A stretch of DNA of 64,000 nt from Bacteroidales bacterium (GTDB lineage: Bacteria > Bacteroidota > Bacteroidia > Bacteroidales > Paludibacteraceae): positions 19,690-83,689 of the forward strand of contig CAAGHA010000079.1 in assembly GCA_900769555.1 (NCBI GenBank), given 5' to 3'. Shown in pieces: positions 34,953-43,739 of the stretch; positions within the stretch are counted from its first letter, which is position 1, and every line of letters starts with the position of its first letter. The notes below the pieces were generated by a model. The model was not told where the DNA came from, searched no databases, and worked only from the letters and a program-made list of their open reading frames with translations. Made by a program: the position numbers and the translations under genes.

Positions 34953-35293
34953 GAGTTCTATAAATTTAGTGTTTAAGATTTAAAAAGTGTAAATCGTAGG
35001 TTGATAAACTTTTCGGTACTTTTTGATTTATTTTGGTAACCTGCAGTTTTCTGTCGGTCATAGTACTCGTATTGCTCCTTTCTTTCGCATAGCAATTTTC
35101 TCGAAATAAATTCAAAATTCCTCGAAATGAATTTTAGAACCCACCTAAAATAAATTCAAAAGCATCCGAAACCAGATTTTGAGCAATAAATTCGTAATTT
35201 ATAGAACTTACCTTAAATTATGATTGATGAAAATTTTACTGCAGAACTATAAATATTGAGAATTATTTATTGGAGAGGTTCTAAAATTTTACC
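34953..35293. repeat. cluster of four short repeats in a gene-free gap
   Basis: The gap between the GH43 gene and panE holds four forms of the GAATTTATAGAAC motif: inverted at 34953-34968, direct at 35125-35149, direct at 35193-35217, inverted at 35276-35293. Small AAATAAATTC repeats lie between them. No gene is seen. The panE-type gene's TAATTTTG box (35294-35301) abuts the last copy. Confidence 0.55.
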
Positions 35294-35325
35294 TAATTTT
35301 GTGAGCGAAATTAATAGCATAGAAG

Positions 35326-36249
35326 ATGGGACTAAAATATGGTATAATAGGAGTTGGAGCCATTGGCGGTTTTTATGGTGGACGATTGGCAAATGCCGGT
35401 TGTGATGTCCATTTTTTATTCCACTCAGAATATAAGCATGTCAAAGAACACGGGTTTCAAGTTGACTCTGTTGATGGAGATTTTCATTTGTCTGATATAT
35501 CTATCTATAATAATTCTTCCGATATGCCTAAGTGTGATGTAGTTTTGGTTTCGTTAAAATCTACTCAAAATCACCTTTTGCCGACATTGTTAAAACCTAT
35601 CCTCCATGACTCTTCAATGGTTATTTTGATTCAAAATGGTTTGGGGTTAGAGGCTGAATTGGCTCAATCGTTCCCTAATACGACAATTGTCGGGGGAATG
35701 GCTTTTATTTGCTCTTCTAGAATTGCTCCTGGGCATATTCAACATAAGGATTATGGTGCTTTGAATATCGGTTTTTATCAACATCGTAATGATGAAATGT
35801 TGACTCAATTTCTAGATGATTGTTCTGTTGCCAATCTGACAGTTACTGTGGCTGATGATCTTTATTCTTCTCGTTGGAAAAAATTGGTTTGGAATATTCC
35901 GTATAATGGCTTGACTGTGGTGCTGAATGCAACAACTGAACAGATTATGAAAACCCCATCTTCTCGTCAGTTGGTGAAAGATATGATGTTGGAGGTGCGT
36001 GCGGCAGCTTTGGCTAATGGGGCGGTCATGGATGAGTCTTTTGTTGATGATATGTTGAAAATGACAGATGAGATGAACCCTTATTCTCCTAGTATGAAAT
36101 TAGATTGGGAGCATCAAAGACCAATGGAACTGAAATCTATTTATGAAAACCCAATTAAAGAGGCATTAAAAGTAAATTGCCCGATGAAAAAGGTGGAGGC
36201 TTTGTTCCAAATTTTACAATTTAAGCAATCTTTGATCATTCCCGGATAG
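35326..36249 (+). CDS. panE: 2-dehydropantoate 2-reductase
   Basis: A 307-residue NADPH-dependent reductase of the ApbA/PanE family, reducing ketopantoate to pantoate on the way to coenzyme A. The Rossmann motif GVGAIGGFYGGRL is at residues 8-20. VLVSLKSTQN and LIQNGLG follow, and the catalytic-lysine region of the C-terminal helical domain is at SRWKKLVWNIPYNGL (about 184-198). Length is normal. Some family members act on other 2-keto acids, so the exact substrate is an inference. It is a single gene with its own -7-like box. Confidence 0.85.
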   Translation: MGLKYGIIGVGAIGGFYGGRLANAGCDVHFLFHSEYKHVKEHGFQVDSVDGDFHLSDISIYNNSSDMPKCDVVLVSLKSTQNHLLPTLLKPILHDSSMVILIQNGLGLEAELAQSFPNTTIVGGMAFICSSRIAPGHIQHKDYGALNIGFYQHRNDEMLTQFLDDCSVANLTVTVADDLYSSRWKKLVWNIPYNGLTVVLNATTEQIMKTPSSRQLVKDMMLEVRAAALANGAVMDESFVDDMLKMTDEMNPYSPSMKLDWEHQRPMELKSIYENPIKEALKVNCPMKKVEALFQILQFKQSLIIPG

Positions 36250-36320
36250 TTTTTTATGTTTTCAGTATCTTCTAAAAATTGTTTTTTATATATTTGTAAG
36301 TGATTATAAATTGACTGAGT

Positions 36321-36833
36321 ATGATACGATTCTGTTTTCGATTATTTATTTTGTTTATGGTAGGAGTAACTCCTATTTGGGCTCAATCTACAAAAGGTAC
36401 AGTCAAAAAAAAGGAGGCTGTGGATGTGGTTGAAGAACTTAAACGTCAAGGTATTCCCGGATGTGGCGTGGTTACAATCAATCAAAGTCCTAAGTTGCAA
36501 TATCTTATTGATAAAAAAATAACTGAGGCTGAAGAGAAACCGTTTATTGTGTTTACAGGTTATCGTATTCAAGTCTATATGGGTAATAATCAAAAGAAAT
36601 CTAAATCGGAAGCTCTTAAACGTGAGGAGATGATTAAGGAGAAATATCCTGATTTGCCTGCTTATTTATCTTTTGTTTCTCCTTTTTGGCGTTTAAGAAT
36701 TGGCGATTTTAGAACTCATACAGAAGCCTTGGTTAGTATGCGTGAGTTGTTGACAGATTTCCCAGAATTGAAAGGCCAAGTTTATGTCGTTAAGGATGAT
36801 GAGACTAGAGATTTGCTTTTAGAGGAGAATTAG
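36321..36833 (+). CDS. SPOR domain-containing exported protein
   Basis: A 170-residue protein with a signal peptide (to about residue 22, PIWAQ) and a C-terminal SPOR-like domain (about 78-160; YRIQVYMGNNQKKSKSEAL and PFWRLRIGDFRT). SPOR domains bind denuded peptidoglycan, often at the division site. The gene lies upstream of folE, an order often seen in Bacteroidales. A TATATTTG box (36289-36296) precedes it. Confidence 0.85.
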   Translation: MIRFCFRLFILFMVGVTPIWAQSTKGTVKKKEAVDVVEELKRQGIPGCGVVTINQSPKLQYLIDKKITEAEEKPFIVFTGYRIQVYMGNNQKKSKSEALKREEMIKEKYPDLPAYLSFVSPFWRLRIGDFRTHTEALVSMRELLTDFPELKGQVYVVKDDETRDLLLEEN

Positions 36834-36910
36834 TATTCTATTTTAGTTGGTCTTTAAATCTTATTGAATTAAAATTCAGTTTTACAACTACCTCTCATAC
36901 TGATTTAATA

Positions 36911-37516
36911 ATGGATAATTTAGAAATTAAACCGTGGGATTTGGCGAAATATCCCAATGTTGAGTTGACGGAGAAAATTACCCCCCTAATTTCTCAGATT
37001 TTGGACTTGCTCGGTGAGGATATCAATAGAGAAGGTCTATTGAAGACTCCGGAGCGTGTGGCTAAGGCTATGCAATTTATGACTTATGGTTATAAAATAG
37101 ATCCTTCGGACGTTTTGCGATCTGCAATTTTTGAGGAGGAATATCGTCAAATGGTTATCGTAAAAGATATTGATTTTTATTCGATGTGTGAACATCATAT
37201 GTTGCCTTTCTTTGGGAAAGCTCATGTGGCTTACATTCCTAACAACAAAATTACAGGGTTGAGTAAAATTGCTCGTGTCGTGGAAATTCTTTCTCGACGT
37301 TTGCAAATTCAAGAGCGTTTAACTACTCAGATTAAAGATTGTATCCAAGAGGCTTTGCAACCATTAGGAGTGATGGTGGTTATTGAGGCTCAACATACTT
37401 GTATGCAGATGAGGGGAGTTCAAAAAATGCATTCGATAACTACAACCTCTGATTTTACGGGGATTTTTAATACACAGAAGACCAGGGAGGAGTTTATTAA
37501 TCTTATTGGGCGCTAA
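36911..37516 (+). CDS. folE: GTP cyclohydrolase I
   Basis: A 201-residue enzyme that opens GTP to dihydroneopterin triphosphate, the first step to folate and related pterins. The zinc and catalytic motifs are clear: SMCEHHMLPFFGKAHVAYIP (about 93-112) and KITGLSKIARVVE, with the C-terminal EAQHTCMQMRGV supplying the third zinc ligand (Cys). Length is normal. It is 77 bp after the SPOR gene and probably co-transcribed. A short palindrome around 37550-37562 may end the transcript. Confidence 0.96.
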   Translation: MDNLEIKPWDLAKYPNVELTEKITPLISQILDLLGEDINREGLLKTPERVAKAMQFMTYGYKIDPSDVLRSAIFEEEYRQMVIVKDIDFYSMCEHHMLPFFGKAHVAYIPNNKITGLSKIARVVEILSRRLQIQERLTTQIKDCIQEALQPLGVMVVIEAQHTCMQMRGVQKMHSITTTSDFTGIFNTQKTREEFINLIGR

Positions 37517-37655
37517 TTTGGGTTTGTTAGAATGAACCATCTATATCGATATTTTCGATATTATGACTCACTCTTACCTTAAATTACAGTGTCTTGTATC
37601 TGCCTAATTCAAACAACCTAATGAGAACAATTCGTCTGTTCTGTTGTTTTTGATA

Positions 37656-38558
37656 CTACTCTTTACTATTTATTATGCTTTGGTTTGCCTTTTGGGCATG
37701 TGTGTAAAATAAATAAATGGCGGCAATAAATAGAAGTAAACTTATACAACTTTCTCCAAGATTCTCTTTCCCAATATTGTCAATGTAACTATCTTCTATA
37801 GAGCCGGGATAAAGGTGGCTGGTGATTATGACTAGTAGATTGTTGATAAAATGACAGAAGATGGGGATCCAAATACTTCCTCCCCAAATAAGCAAATAAC
37901 CAAATAGGGCACCCATAATCATTCGAGGGAAAAATCCAAAGAACTGTAGGTGGATTGTACTAAAAATAAAGGCAGTTATCCATATTGCCCAATGTGTGTT
38001 TCGGGTAAGTTTGTATAGTCCGTTCTGAATTGCTCCTCTGAATAACAACTCTTCTCCAATTGCCGGTATTAGTGCTAATACAATTATATCTAAGAGAATT
38101 TCATACCAATTATTTCCGGATAACATATCCAACGTTAATTTACCATTTTTTTCTTCCATCGTTCGCATCCAATCTTCTATTCCGGACAAAAATGAAGGGA
38201 AGTGCATAGACTCGTTAAGAACAGTGATGTAATTAACAAAGGGAATTGAAGTGATAAAACAGAGTAGTGCTAAGAGTACCAACTTTATGTTAGGTCGATT
38301 CAGGGATAGAAATTGAAACGGATGATAACTAAATAGATACGATATAGCCAATGGTGCAATGATAAACATACCGATAGCTGAAAATAATTGGTTTATTTCC
38401 AATCTTGTTATTCTGTTTTCAATAGAGAACAGATTCAAAAACAATTCCCCTAAAAGAAGAAATGTTAGAGATGAAAAAATCAAAAGAAATAAAAATAGAA
38501 CCAACTGACTCCAGAACGGTATATCTCTAAATAAACCTTTGAATTGTATGTATTTCAT
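37656..38558 (-). CDS. CPBP family intramembrane metalloprotease
   Basis: A 300-residue membrane protein with about seven to eight hydrophobic segments. The Abi/CPBP motifs are present: EELLFRGAIQNGL (about 168-180), FSTIHLQFF (His of motif 2) and the later PIFCHFINNLL (His of motif 3). Members are CAAX-like proteases or act in peptide resistance; the target here is unknown. It is the last gene of a minus-strand operon, 4 bp after recX. Confidence 0.88.
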   Translation of the reverse strand: MKYIQFKGLFRDIPFWSQLVLFLFLLIFSSLTFLLLGELFLNLFSIENRITRLEINQLFSAIGMFIIAPLAISYLFSYHPFQFLSLNRPNIKLVLLALLCFITSIPFVNYITVLNESMHFPSFLSGIEDWMRTMEEKNGKLTLDMLSGNNWYEILLDIIVLALIPAIGEELLFRGAIQNGLYKLTRNTHWAIWITAFIFSTIHLQFFGFFPRMIMGALFGYLLIWGGSIWIPIFCHFINNLLVIITSHLYPGSIEDSYIDNIGKENLGESCISLLLFIAAIYLFYTHAQKANQSIINSKE

Positions 38559-38562
38559 TGTT

Positions 38563-39039
38563 TTATAAGTTTGATTCGTTAATTACTTTCTCGCTAATTT
38601 TAATTACTATATCACTCTCAAAGCCTCGAGAACAGCCAAAGCGATACAATTTTCCTTTCGCTTCATATAAAGAATTGAATTTTAATTGCCTGAATTTATT
38701 TCTTAACAAAGTATAAAGTTGTTCGTTGTAATCAATCTCTTCAATATTTGATAATGCGTCTTCTATAATATTTTTTTTTATCCCTTTGGCTTGCAACATC
38801 ATCGCGATTTTGTTTTTTCCCCAATGCTGAAAACGATGTTTGTCTTTTACGTAGAAAAGTGTGTAACGCTCTTCATCGATAAATTTTTCTTGAACCAGAT
38901 AGTTTATTATTTCATCTTTTTCTTTTTCAGATAATTCCCACTTTGATAATTTATCACGCACGTTTTTTATGCATTGTTCTGATTTTGAACAATACGCAGC
39001 CATTTTTGCAAGGGCTGATTTAAAATCTATTTCTTGCAT
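38563..39039 (-). CDS. recX: regulatory protein RecX
   Basis: A 158-residue helical protein with RecX repeats: LAKMAAYCSKSEQCIKNVRDKL, the central INYLVQEKFIDEERYTLFYVKDKHRFQHWGKNKI and the C-terminal KGKLYRFGCSRGFESDIVI. It modulates RecA filaments. It overlaps the 3' end of prmC by 13 bp, so translation is coupled. recA itself is not in the window. Confidence 0.9.
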   Translation of the reverse strand: MQEIDFKSALAKMAAYCSKSEQCIKNVRDKLSKWELSEKEKDEIINYLVQEKFIDEERYTLFYVKDKHRFQHWGKNKIAMMLQAKGIKKNIIEDALSNIEEIDYNEQLYTLLRNKFRQLKFNSLYEAKGKLYRFGCSRGFESDIVIKISEKVINESNL

Positions 39040-39860
39040 CGCACCATCCTTTCTTTTCCGTAATCGTCAGTCTTTAACATTAGATCTTTATATCCCATTT
39101 CTTTGAGAAGTGTGATTGTCTCATTGCCCAATAATCCATTTATTTCAAAATAAAGGCTTCCGTTCTTCTTTAAGTGTTCTTTCCCAAATTGTGCAATCGA
39201 ACGATAAAATAGTAGTGGATCTTCGTCAGGAACAAACAGTGCTGTGTGAGGTTCGTAATTCAATACGGTTACAGACATATCCACTTTCTCCTTATTCATT
39301 ATGTAGGGCGGATTGCTGACGATAATATCCCAATTTTCAAGATTGGTAAGTTGTGAATTTAGAATGTCATCGCAATGAAATGTTATATCTATTGCTAAAT
39401 TCTTAGCATTGTTTTTCGCTATTTGTAATGCTTTTTCAGATATGTCAGAAGCATGAACAGAAAATCGAGGCAACTCTTTTTTTAACGAAATTGCAATACA
39501 TCCACTTCCGGTTCCAATATCGAGTATTTTTCCTTCTTGTTCTTTATGCTCTTCACAAATCCAATCAATTAATTCAGATGTTTCAGGACGAGGAATTAAT
39601 ACATCTGGAGTTACTTTCCATGTGATGTCTCTAAATAGACATTCTCCCAATATGTATTGAATAGGTTCATTGCGAACAAGTCGTTCCGTAATATGACTTA
39701 ATTTTTGCTCTTGTTCAATCGTAAACCCCTCCATCTCTTTTATCAATGCAACAGAAAGAGGAGCATCAAACAAATACTGTAAGATGATATAATAGAGTGT
39801 TTTTCTCTCTTCAGCAGAGTAGATGCACTCTAAGTTTTTATGGAATTGAATTTTAGTCAC
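39027..39860 (-). CDS. prmC: peptide chain release factor glutamine methyltransferase
   Basis: A 277-residue SAM-dependent enzyme that methylates the Gln of the GGQ motif in release factors. The SAM site ILDIGTGSGCIAISL (about 114-128) and the catalytic NPPY (VSNPPYI, about 185-191) are present, with an N-terminal helical domain ending in VLIPRPETSELI. Length is normal. It overlaps the upstream AI-2E gene by 8 bp and the downstream recX by 13 bp. Confidence 0.94.
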   Translation of the reverse strand: MTKIQFHKNLECIYSAEERKTLYYIILQYLFDAPLSVALIKEMEGFTIEQEQKLSHITERLVRNEPIQYILGECLFRDITWKVTPDVLIPRPETSELIDWICEEHKEQEGKILDIGTGSGCIAISLKKELPRFSVHASDISEKALQIAKNNAKNLAIDITFHCDDILNSQLTNLENWDIIVSNPPYIMNKEKVDMSVTVLNYEPHTALFVPDEDPLLFYRSIAQFGKEHLKKNGSLYFEINGLLGNETITLLKEMGYKDLMLKTDDYGKERMVRCKK

Positions 39861-40980
39861 TATTGGTGTTTTGTGGTATATAACTTCTGTCTATATCGTT
39901 AATCTCTTTCAGTATATACCTTTTATAGTAAGCAATCAAGAGTGTCGTTGCAGGAAGAGCGATGATGATTCCCAAAATCCCCATTAACATCCCGAATACT
40001 GAGAGAGAAAGCAAGATTACCGCTGCATTCAGATTTAGCGTTTTTTTCATGATTTTAGGGACCAAATAACCATCTTGTATAATTTGTACGACTATGAATA
40101 CGACAGCAAGAGCAATTAAACTTCCCCAAGGAGAAATTCCCTTTTCTGCAGCATTTATTAATATTAAAACGAGACAAGGAGGAATGCCGATAGTTTGCAA
40201 ATACGGAATCATGTTTAGTAACCCTAATGTTAGTCCCATCATTAAAGCTAATGGCATATCAATAATTGTAAATCCAATCGAAAATAATATACCTACGATT
40301 AATGCAATCACTGATTGTCCACGATAGTAGTTGCTCATGCCTCGTTCCATATCTAAAAGTAGGGTAGAGGTAAATGGTTTGTATTTATCAGGAATTAGTT
40401 GAACTAATCTTTTTCCAATGGTATTATAGTCCCTTAAAATAAAATAGAGATACAAAAGCATTATGAATGTTGCAAAAATACTTGTGGCAATATTAACTGA
40501 ATTGTTTAAAAGTTTCCACGCGTGTGGGAATAAATCTTTGATTAATTGAGCTAAACTTTCTTTGTTGAATAATTCTAATAAGTCGGTCTGTAAAATTAAG
40601 TTTTGTAGAAATATTTCCCATTTTTGTGGAATTATTCCATATTGAGTGTTTGGGGATGAGTATTGTATGATTAAGTCTTTTACTTTAACAACTTCTGCAA
40701 TAAACAAGGGGGTGAGAAGCCAAATTCCTAAGCCAATAATGGTGAAAATAGTTATCAATACTAAAATAACGGCTAAATTATGATTCTTAATTTTTAATTT
40801 TTTCTTGACAAAAGAAACAATTGGGTATATGAGGTATGCTAATAACCATGCTACAAAGAATGGAAGTAGGACAGGACTTAAATAATTGAGTAATAGTACG
40901 ATGCCTATTATAGTGACAATTGTCAATACAAGTCGAACTGTGCTATCTAATGTAAAAGGTTTCGAAAAAGGTGAATTCAT
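39853..40980 (-). CDS. AI-2E family transporter
   Basis: A 375-residue polytopic membrane protein of the AI-2E/PerM family: two N-terminal spans, a large soluble segment, then GMSNYYRGQSVIALIVGILFSIGF and the family's GLLNMIPYLQTIG followed by further spans. Family members export autoinducer-2 or act as Na+/H+ antiporters, so substrate is not assured. First gene of the operon AI-2E/prmC/recX/CPBP. A minus-strand TATCTTTG box lies at 41042-41035. Confidence 0.88.
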   Translation of the reverse strand: MNSPFSKPFTLDSTVRLVLTIVTIIGIVLLLNYLSPVLLPFFVAWLLAYLIYPIVSFVKKKLKIKNHNLAVILVLITIFTIIGLGIWLLTPLFIAEVVKVKDLIIQYSSPNTQYGIIPQKWEIFLQNLILQTDLLELFNKESLAQLIKDLFPHAWKLLNNSVNIATSIFATFIMLLYLYFILRDYNTIGKRLVQLIPDKYKPFTSTLLLDMERGMSNYYRGQSVIALIVGILFSIGFTIIDMPLALMMGLTLGLLNMIPYLQTIGIPPCLVLILINAAEKGISPWGSLIALAVVFIVVQIIQDGYLVPKIMKKTLNLNAAVILLSLSVFGMLMGILGIIIALPATTLLIAYYKRYILKEINDIDRSYIPQNTNSD

Positions 40981-41034
40981 ATGAAAAAAACTTTAATTAA
41001 CCGCTTTTTTTAGCGCAATAATTTTATATCTTTA

Positions 41035-41042
41035 CAAAGATA
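41035..41042 (-). promoter_or_regulatory. -7 box for the AI-2E operon
   Basis: TATCTTTG read on the minus strand, 55 bp before the start codon. No -33 element is seen at the usual spacing. Confidence 0.5.
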
Positions 41043-41068
41043 AATAAAATATCAGACGAAAGAGTTTT

Positions 41069-41099
41069 TTTGTGTAAGAAAAAATAATAGTTATATTTG
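41069..41099 (+). promoter_or_regulatory. promoter of the acidic protein/rsmI operon
   Basis: TTTG (41069-41072), a 19-nt spacer and TATATTTG (41092-41099). A second -7-like box TAAATTTG is at 41123-41130. Confidence 0.7.
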
Positions 41100-41155
41100 A
41101 ATTTCTTTTATTTTATTTGTGATAAATTTGTTGGTAAGAAGAAAAAACGATTAAA

Positions 41156-41935
41156 ATGAATAATAGTGAAATAAACTCTCTTATAGTCAATGACTTAAAG
41201 GAATTATTGCTTCTTTTTGAGGGGATGTCAGAATTGAGTGAAATTCCGGTGAGTGTACTTAATTTAGCTTCAGTAAAAGTTGAAAGGATTTCTTCTCGGA
41301 TTAATGATTTGACTCCTAAAAGTGATAATCCGGAGTTTTCTTTGTCTGATGATTCTGATTGTGCAAGGTGTAGAGAGGAAGAGTTTGGAGATGAGGGTAT
41401 TGACCATTCTGATGATGAAATTTATGCTGGGGAATCTGGTGGAGAAGATTTTGATTCTGAGAATGAATATGATGATGAAGACGAATTTGATGATGATGAA
41501 TATGAGGAGTGGGAAGAAGAGGAGGCGGATGAAGATGAGGAAGAGTTGAATTTTGATGAGTTGTCAGAAGAGTTATCTGTTGAACTTAATGAGTTTGGCA
41601 CGAATTTTGCAAGTGATTTGAAAAATGAGGCATCAGAGGATGTTTTGCAGTCTGCGCAAAGAGATAAGACGAGTGTGTCAACAAAAACAGTCTCCAAGCG
41701 GTTGGAGAGTCGTTTTGTTGTATCTTTGAAAAAAATGGGAATTGTTGACAGATATAGGTATGGGAAAGAGTTGTTTGGCGGAGATGTGGCGTTATTGTCG
41801 CATACTATCGACATTCTGGATGGAATGGATTCGTTGGATGATGCAATGGCTTATATCCATGATAACTTTACTTGGGATGAACAAAGCCCGGCGGTAGCAG
41901 ACTTTTTGGTATTACTTGAAAATCGATTCTCGTGA
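41156..41935 (+). CDS. hypothetical acidic protein coupled to rsmI
   Basis: A 259-residue cytoplasmic protein. Residues 1-50 are helical (LKELLLLFEGMSELSEIPV), residues about 60-150 are extremely acidic with runs of D and E, and residues 175-259 form a conserved-looking domain (KRLESRFVVSLKKMGIVDRY then ELFGGDVALLSHTIDILDG and YIHDNFTWD). The family is not recognised. Its TGA overlaps the GTG start of rsmI (GTGA), so the two are translationally coupled. The acidic linker suggests an interaction with a basic partner such as ribosome or DNA-binding proteins, which is speculation. Confidence 0.8.
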   Translation: MNNSEINSLIVNDLKELLLLFEGMSELSEIPVSVLNLASVKVERISSRINDLTPKSDNPEFSLSDDSDCARCREEEFGDEGIDHSDDEIYAGESGGEDFDSENEYDDEDEFDDDEYEEWEEEEADEDEEELNFDELSEELSVELNEFGTNFASDLKNEASEDVLQSAQRDKTSVSTKTVSKRLESRFVVSLKKMGIVDRYRYGKELFGGDVALLSHTIDILDGMDSLDDAMAYIHDNFTWDEQSPAVADFLVLLENRFS

Positions 41936-42618
41936 AAAACGCAGTAGGAAAATTATTTTTGGTTCCCACTCCGGTAGGAAATTTGGAAGATATGACTTTT
42001 CGCGCAATTCGAATCTTAAAAGAGGTTGATTTGATTTTGGCGGAAGATACTCGTACTAGTGGAGTTTTGCTAAAGCATTTTCAAATAGAGAATAGGATGA
42101 TTTCTCACCATAAATTCAATGAACATAAAAGTGTTGATGGAATTGTAAGTCGTTTGCAAATGGGAGAGAATGTTGCATTGATTTCAGATGCAGGAACTCC
42201 GGCCATATCTGACCCGGGTTTTTTGATTGTGCGAGCGTGTGTTGAAGCAGGTGTTGAAGTGGAGTGTTTGCCGGGTGCAACGGCTTTTGTTCCGGCTCTT
42301 GTCGTTTCAGGACTGCCTAATGACAGGTTTTGTTTTGAGGGTTTTTTACCACAGAAAAAAGGGCGTCAAACAAAATTGAAAGAGTTGGCAGAAGAGAATC
42401 GAACAATGGTGATTTATGAATCTCCTTTCAGACTCGTAAAAACGTTGTCTCAAATGATGGATGTTATGGGGGCGGAACGAAAAGTTTCCGTTTCTCGTGA
42501 AATTTCAAAACTTCATGAAGAGACTGTTCGTGGAACTTTATTGGAAGTGAAAGAGTATTTTGAAAAACATCCGCCTAAAGGTGAAATAGTAATGGTTTTG
42601 GGTGGTTGTGAATTGTGA
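41932..42618 (+). CDS. rsmI: 16S rRNA 2'-O-methyltransferase RsmI
   Basis: A 228-residue SAM-dependent enzyme that methylates C1402 of 16S rRNA at the 2'-O. It has the family motifs GKLFLVPTPVGNLEDMTFRA (about 6-25), EDTRTSGVLLKHF, LISDAGTPAISDPGF and VLPGATAFVPALVVSGLP-like (CLPGATAFVPALVVSGLP). The start is GTG at 41932, set by the 4-base overlap with the previous stop. Length is slightly short compared with E. coli (286) because the C-terminal extension is missing, as in other Bacteroidota. Confidence 0.93.
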   Translation: MKNAVGKLFLVPTPVGNLEDMTFRAIRILKEVDLILAEDTRTSGVLLKHFQIENRMISHHKFNEHKSVDGIVSRLQMGENVALISDAGTPAISDPGFLIVRACVEAGVEVECLPGATAFVPALVVSGLPNDRFCFEGFLPQKKGRQTKLKELAEENRTMVIYESPFRLVKTLSQMMDVMGAERKVSVSREISKLHEETVRGTLLEVKEYFEKHPPKGEIVMVLGGCEL

Positions 42619-42656
42619 TAATTTAATTTAGTAATAATATTTAAAAATTTTTTAAG

Positions 42657-43514
42657 ATGAAAAAGCTATTTTTATTTTTAAGTGTGTGTCTGGCTTTGGG
42701 TACAACATCTTGTTATAAAGAACAATATGAGGCAACTCAAAAAAGTTTGGATTCTCTTACAAATGAGAAAAAAATGGTTGACCAAGAAGTGGCTAACTAT
42801 CTTTCTTTAATTCAAGAGGTTCAATCTAACTTTAGAACAATTAAAAATGCAGAGTTGGGAATTTTGGAAGAGACTCAAGGTGCTGAAGGTGTAACTCCTG
42901 AAAGTAAACAAAAAATCCAACAAGATTTCCAAACTATCACAGATGCTATTCGTACTAGCCGTGCAAAGATTGACTCTTTGGATCAAGCATTGTCTAAAGC
43001 TCAAGGAAATGCTGCTTACTTCCGTGGATTGGTAAGTGGTTTGCAAAAAGATTTGAAAGAGAAGGAAAAAACAATGAAAGAATTGAAGGCTCAATTGGAA
43101 GACAAAGACATCAAGATTGCTTCTTTAAGTAGTTCTTTGGATTCTATGACTATCAAGAGAGACTCTGTTCTTCAAGTTGCTGCACAACAACAAGCTACTA
43201 TGGAGGCTCAAGATGCTCAATTGAATACTGCTTACTACTTCATTGGAGATAAAGCAACTCTTAAACAAAAAGGTTTGAGAGAGAAATTGCTTAAATCAGC
43301 AAGCATCAATCCTAGTATCTGTACAGCTGTTGATATCCGTAATTTCAATGAGTTGGAGTTGAATTCTAAGAAAGCATTCTTGTTAACTTCTCACCCTCTT
43401 AATTCTTATAAGTTGGTGCAAAAATCTGAAGATGACAAGAACTTGGTTTTGAAAATTACTAACTATAGTTCTTTTTGGGCAAACTCTAAGTATTTGATTA
43501 TTCAAGTTAAGTAA
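42657..43514 (+). CDS. coiled-coil lipoprotein, Cbp1-like
   Basis: A 285-residue lipoprotein: the lipobox TTSC puts the lipidated Cys at residue 19. A long coiled coil covers about residues 20-190 (DSLTNEKKMVDQEVANYL, KEKEKTMKELKAQLEDKDI). A C-terminal beta domain follows (NTAYYFIGDKATLKQKG to SKYLIIQVK). This plan matches proteins annotated in Bacteroidales as Cbp1-family collagen-binding adhesins. Binding to collagen is inherited from that name and not shown by the sequence. A terminator follows 33 bp after the stop. Confidence 0.8.
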   Translation: MKKLFLFLSVCLALGTTSCYKEQYEATQKSLDSLTNEKKMVDQEVANYLSLIQEVQSNFRTIKNAELGILEETQGAEGVTPESKQKIQQDFQTITDAIRTSRAKIDSLDQALSKAQGNAAYFRGLVSGLQKDLKEKEKTMKELKAQLEDKDIKIASLSSSLDSMTIKRDSVLQVAAQQQATMEAQDAQLNTAYYFIGDKATLKQKGLREKLLKSASINPSICTAVDIRNFNELELNSKKAFLLTSHPLNSYKLVQKSEDDKNLVLKITNYSSFWANSKYLIIQVK

Positions 43515-43547
43515 TAAGTTAGAATTAGTTAAATTCAAGGTTTAGAA

Positions 43548-43585
43548 AGACTGACTCAGATTTTTCTGTGTCGGTCTTTTTTTTT
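43548..43585 (+). terminator. terminator of the Cbp1-like gene
   Basis: AAGACTGACTCAG (from 43548) pairs with CTGTGTCGGTCTT (to 43578) with two wobbles or mismatches, followed by a T-run. Confidence 0.85.
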
Positions 43586-43694
43586 GTGATATAGTTAGCA
43601 ATTAAGAATTTTAAAATCAATTTAGGTTTAGAGGTATTTCAAAATTCTTCCAATAAAAATTATTCTGATTCTTTTTTTAGAGAAAACTATTCTT

Positions 43695-43702
43695 TACATT
43701 TG
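43695..43702 (+). promoter_or_regulatory. -7 box of the DUF4197 gene
   Basis: TACATTTG 37 bp before the start codon. No clear -33 element at the usual spacing. Confidence 0.5.
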
Positions 43703-43739
43703 TGAATCAACTATTGTATTAATTATAAAAATATAAGAA

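Noticed and set aside
41422..41814. A Ser-rich 130-codon minus-strand frame
   Set aside because: Antisense of the Asp/Glu codon runs in the acidic protein gene.
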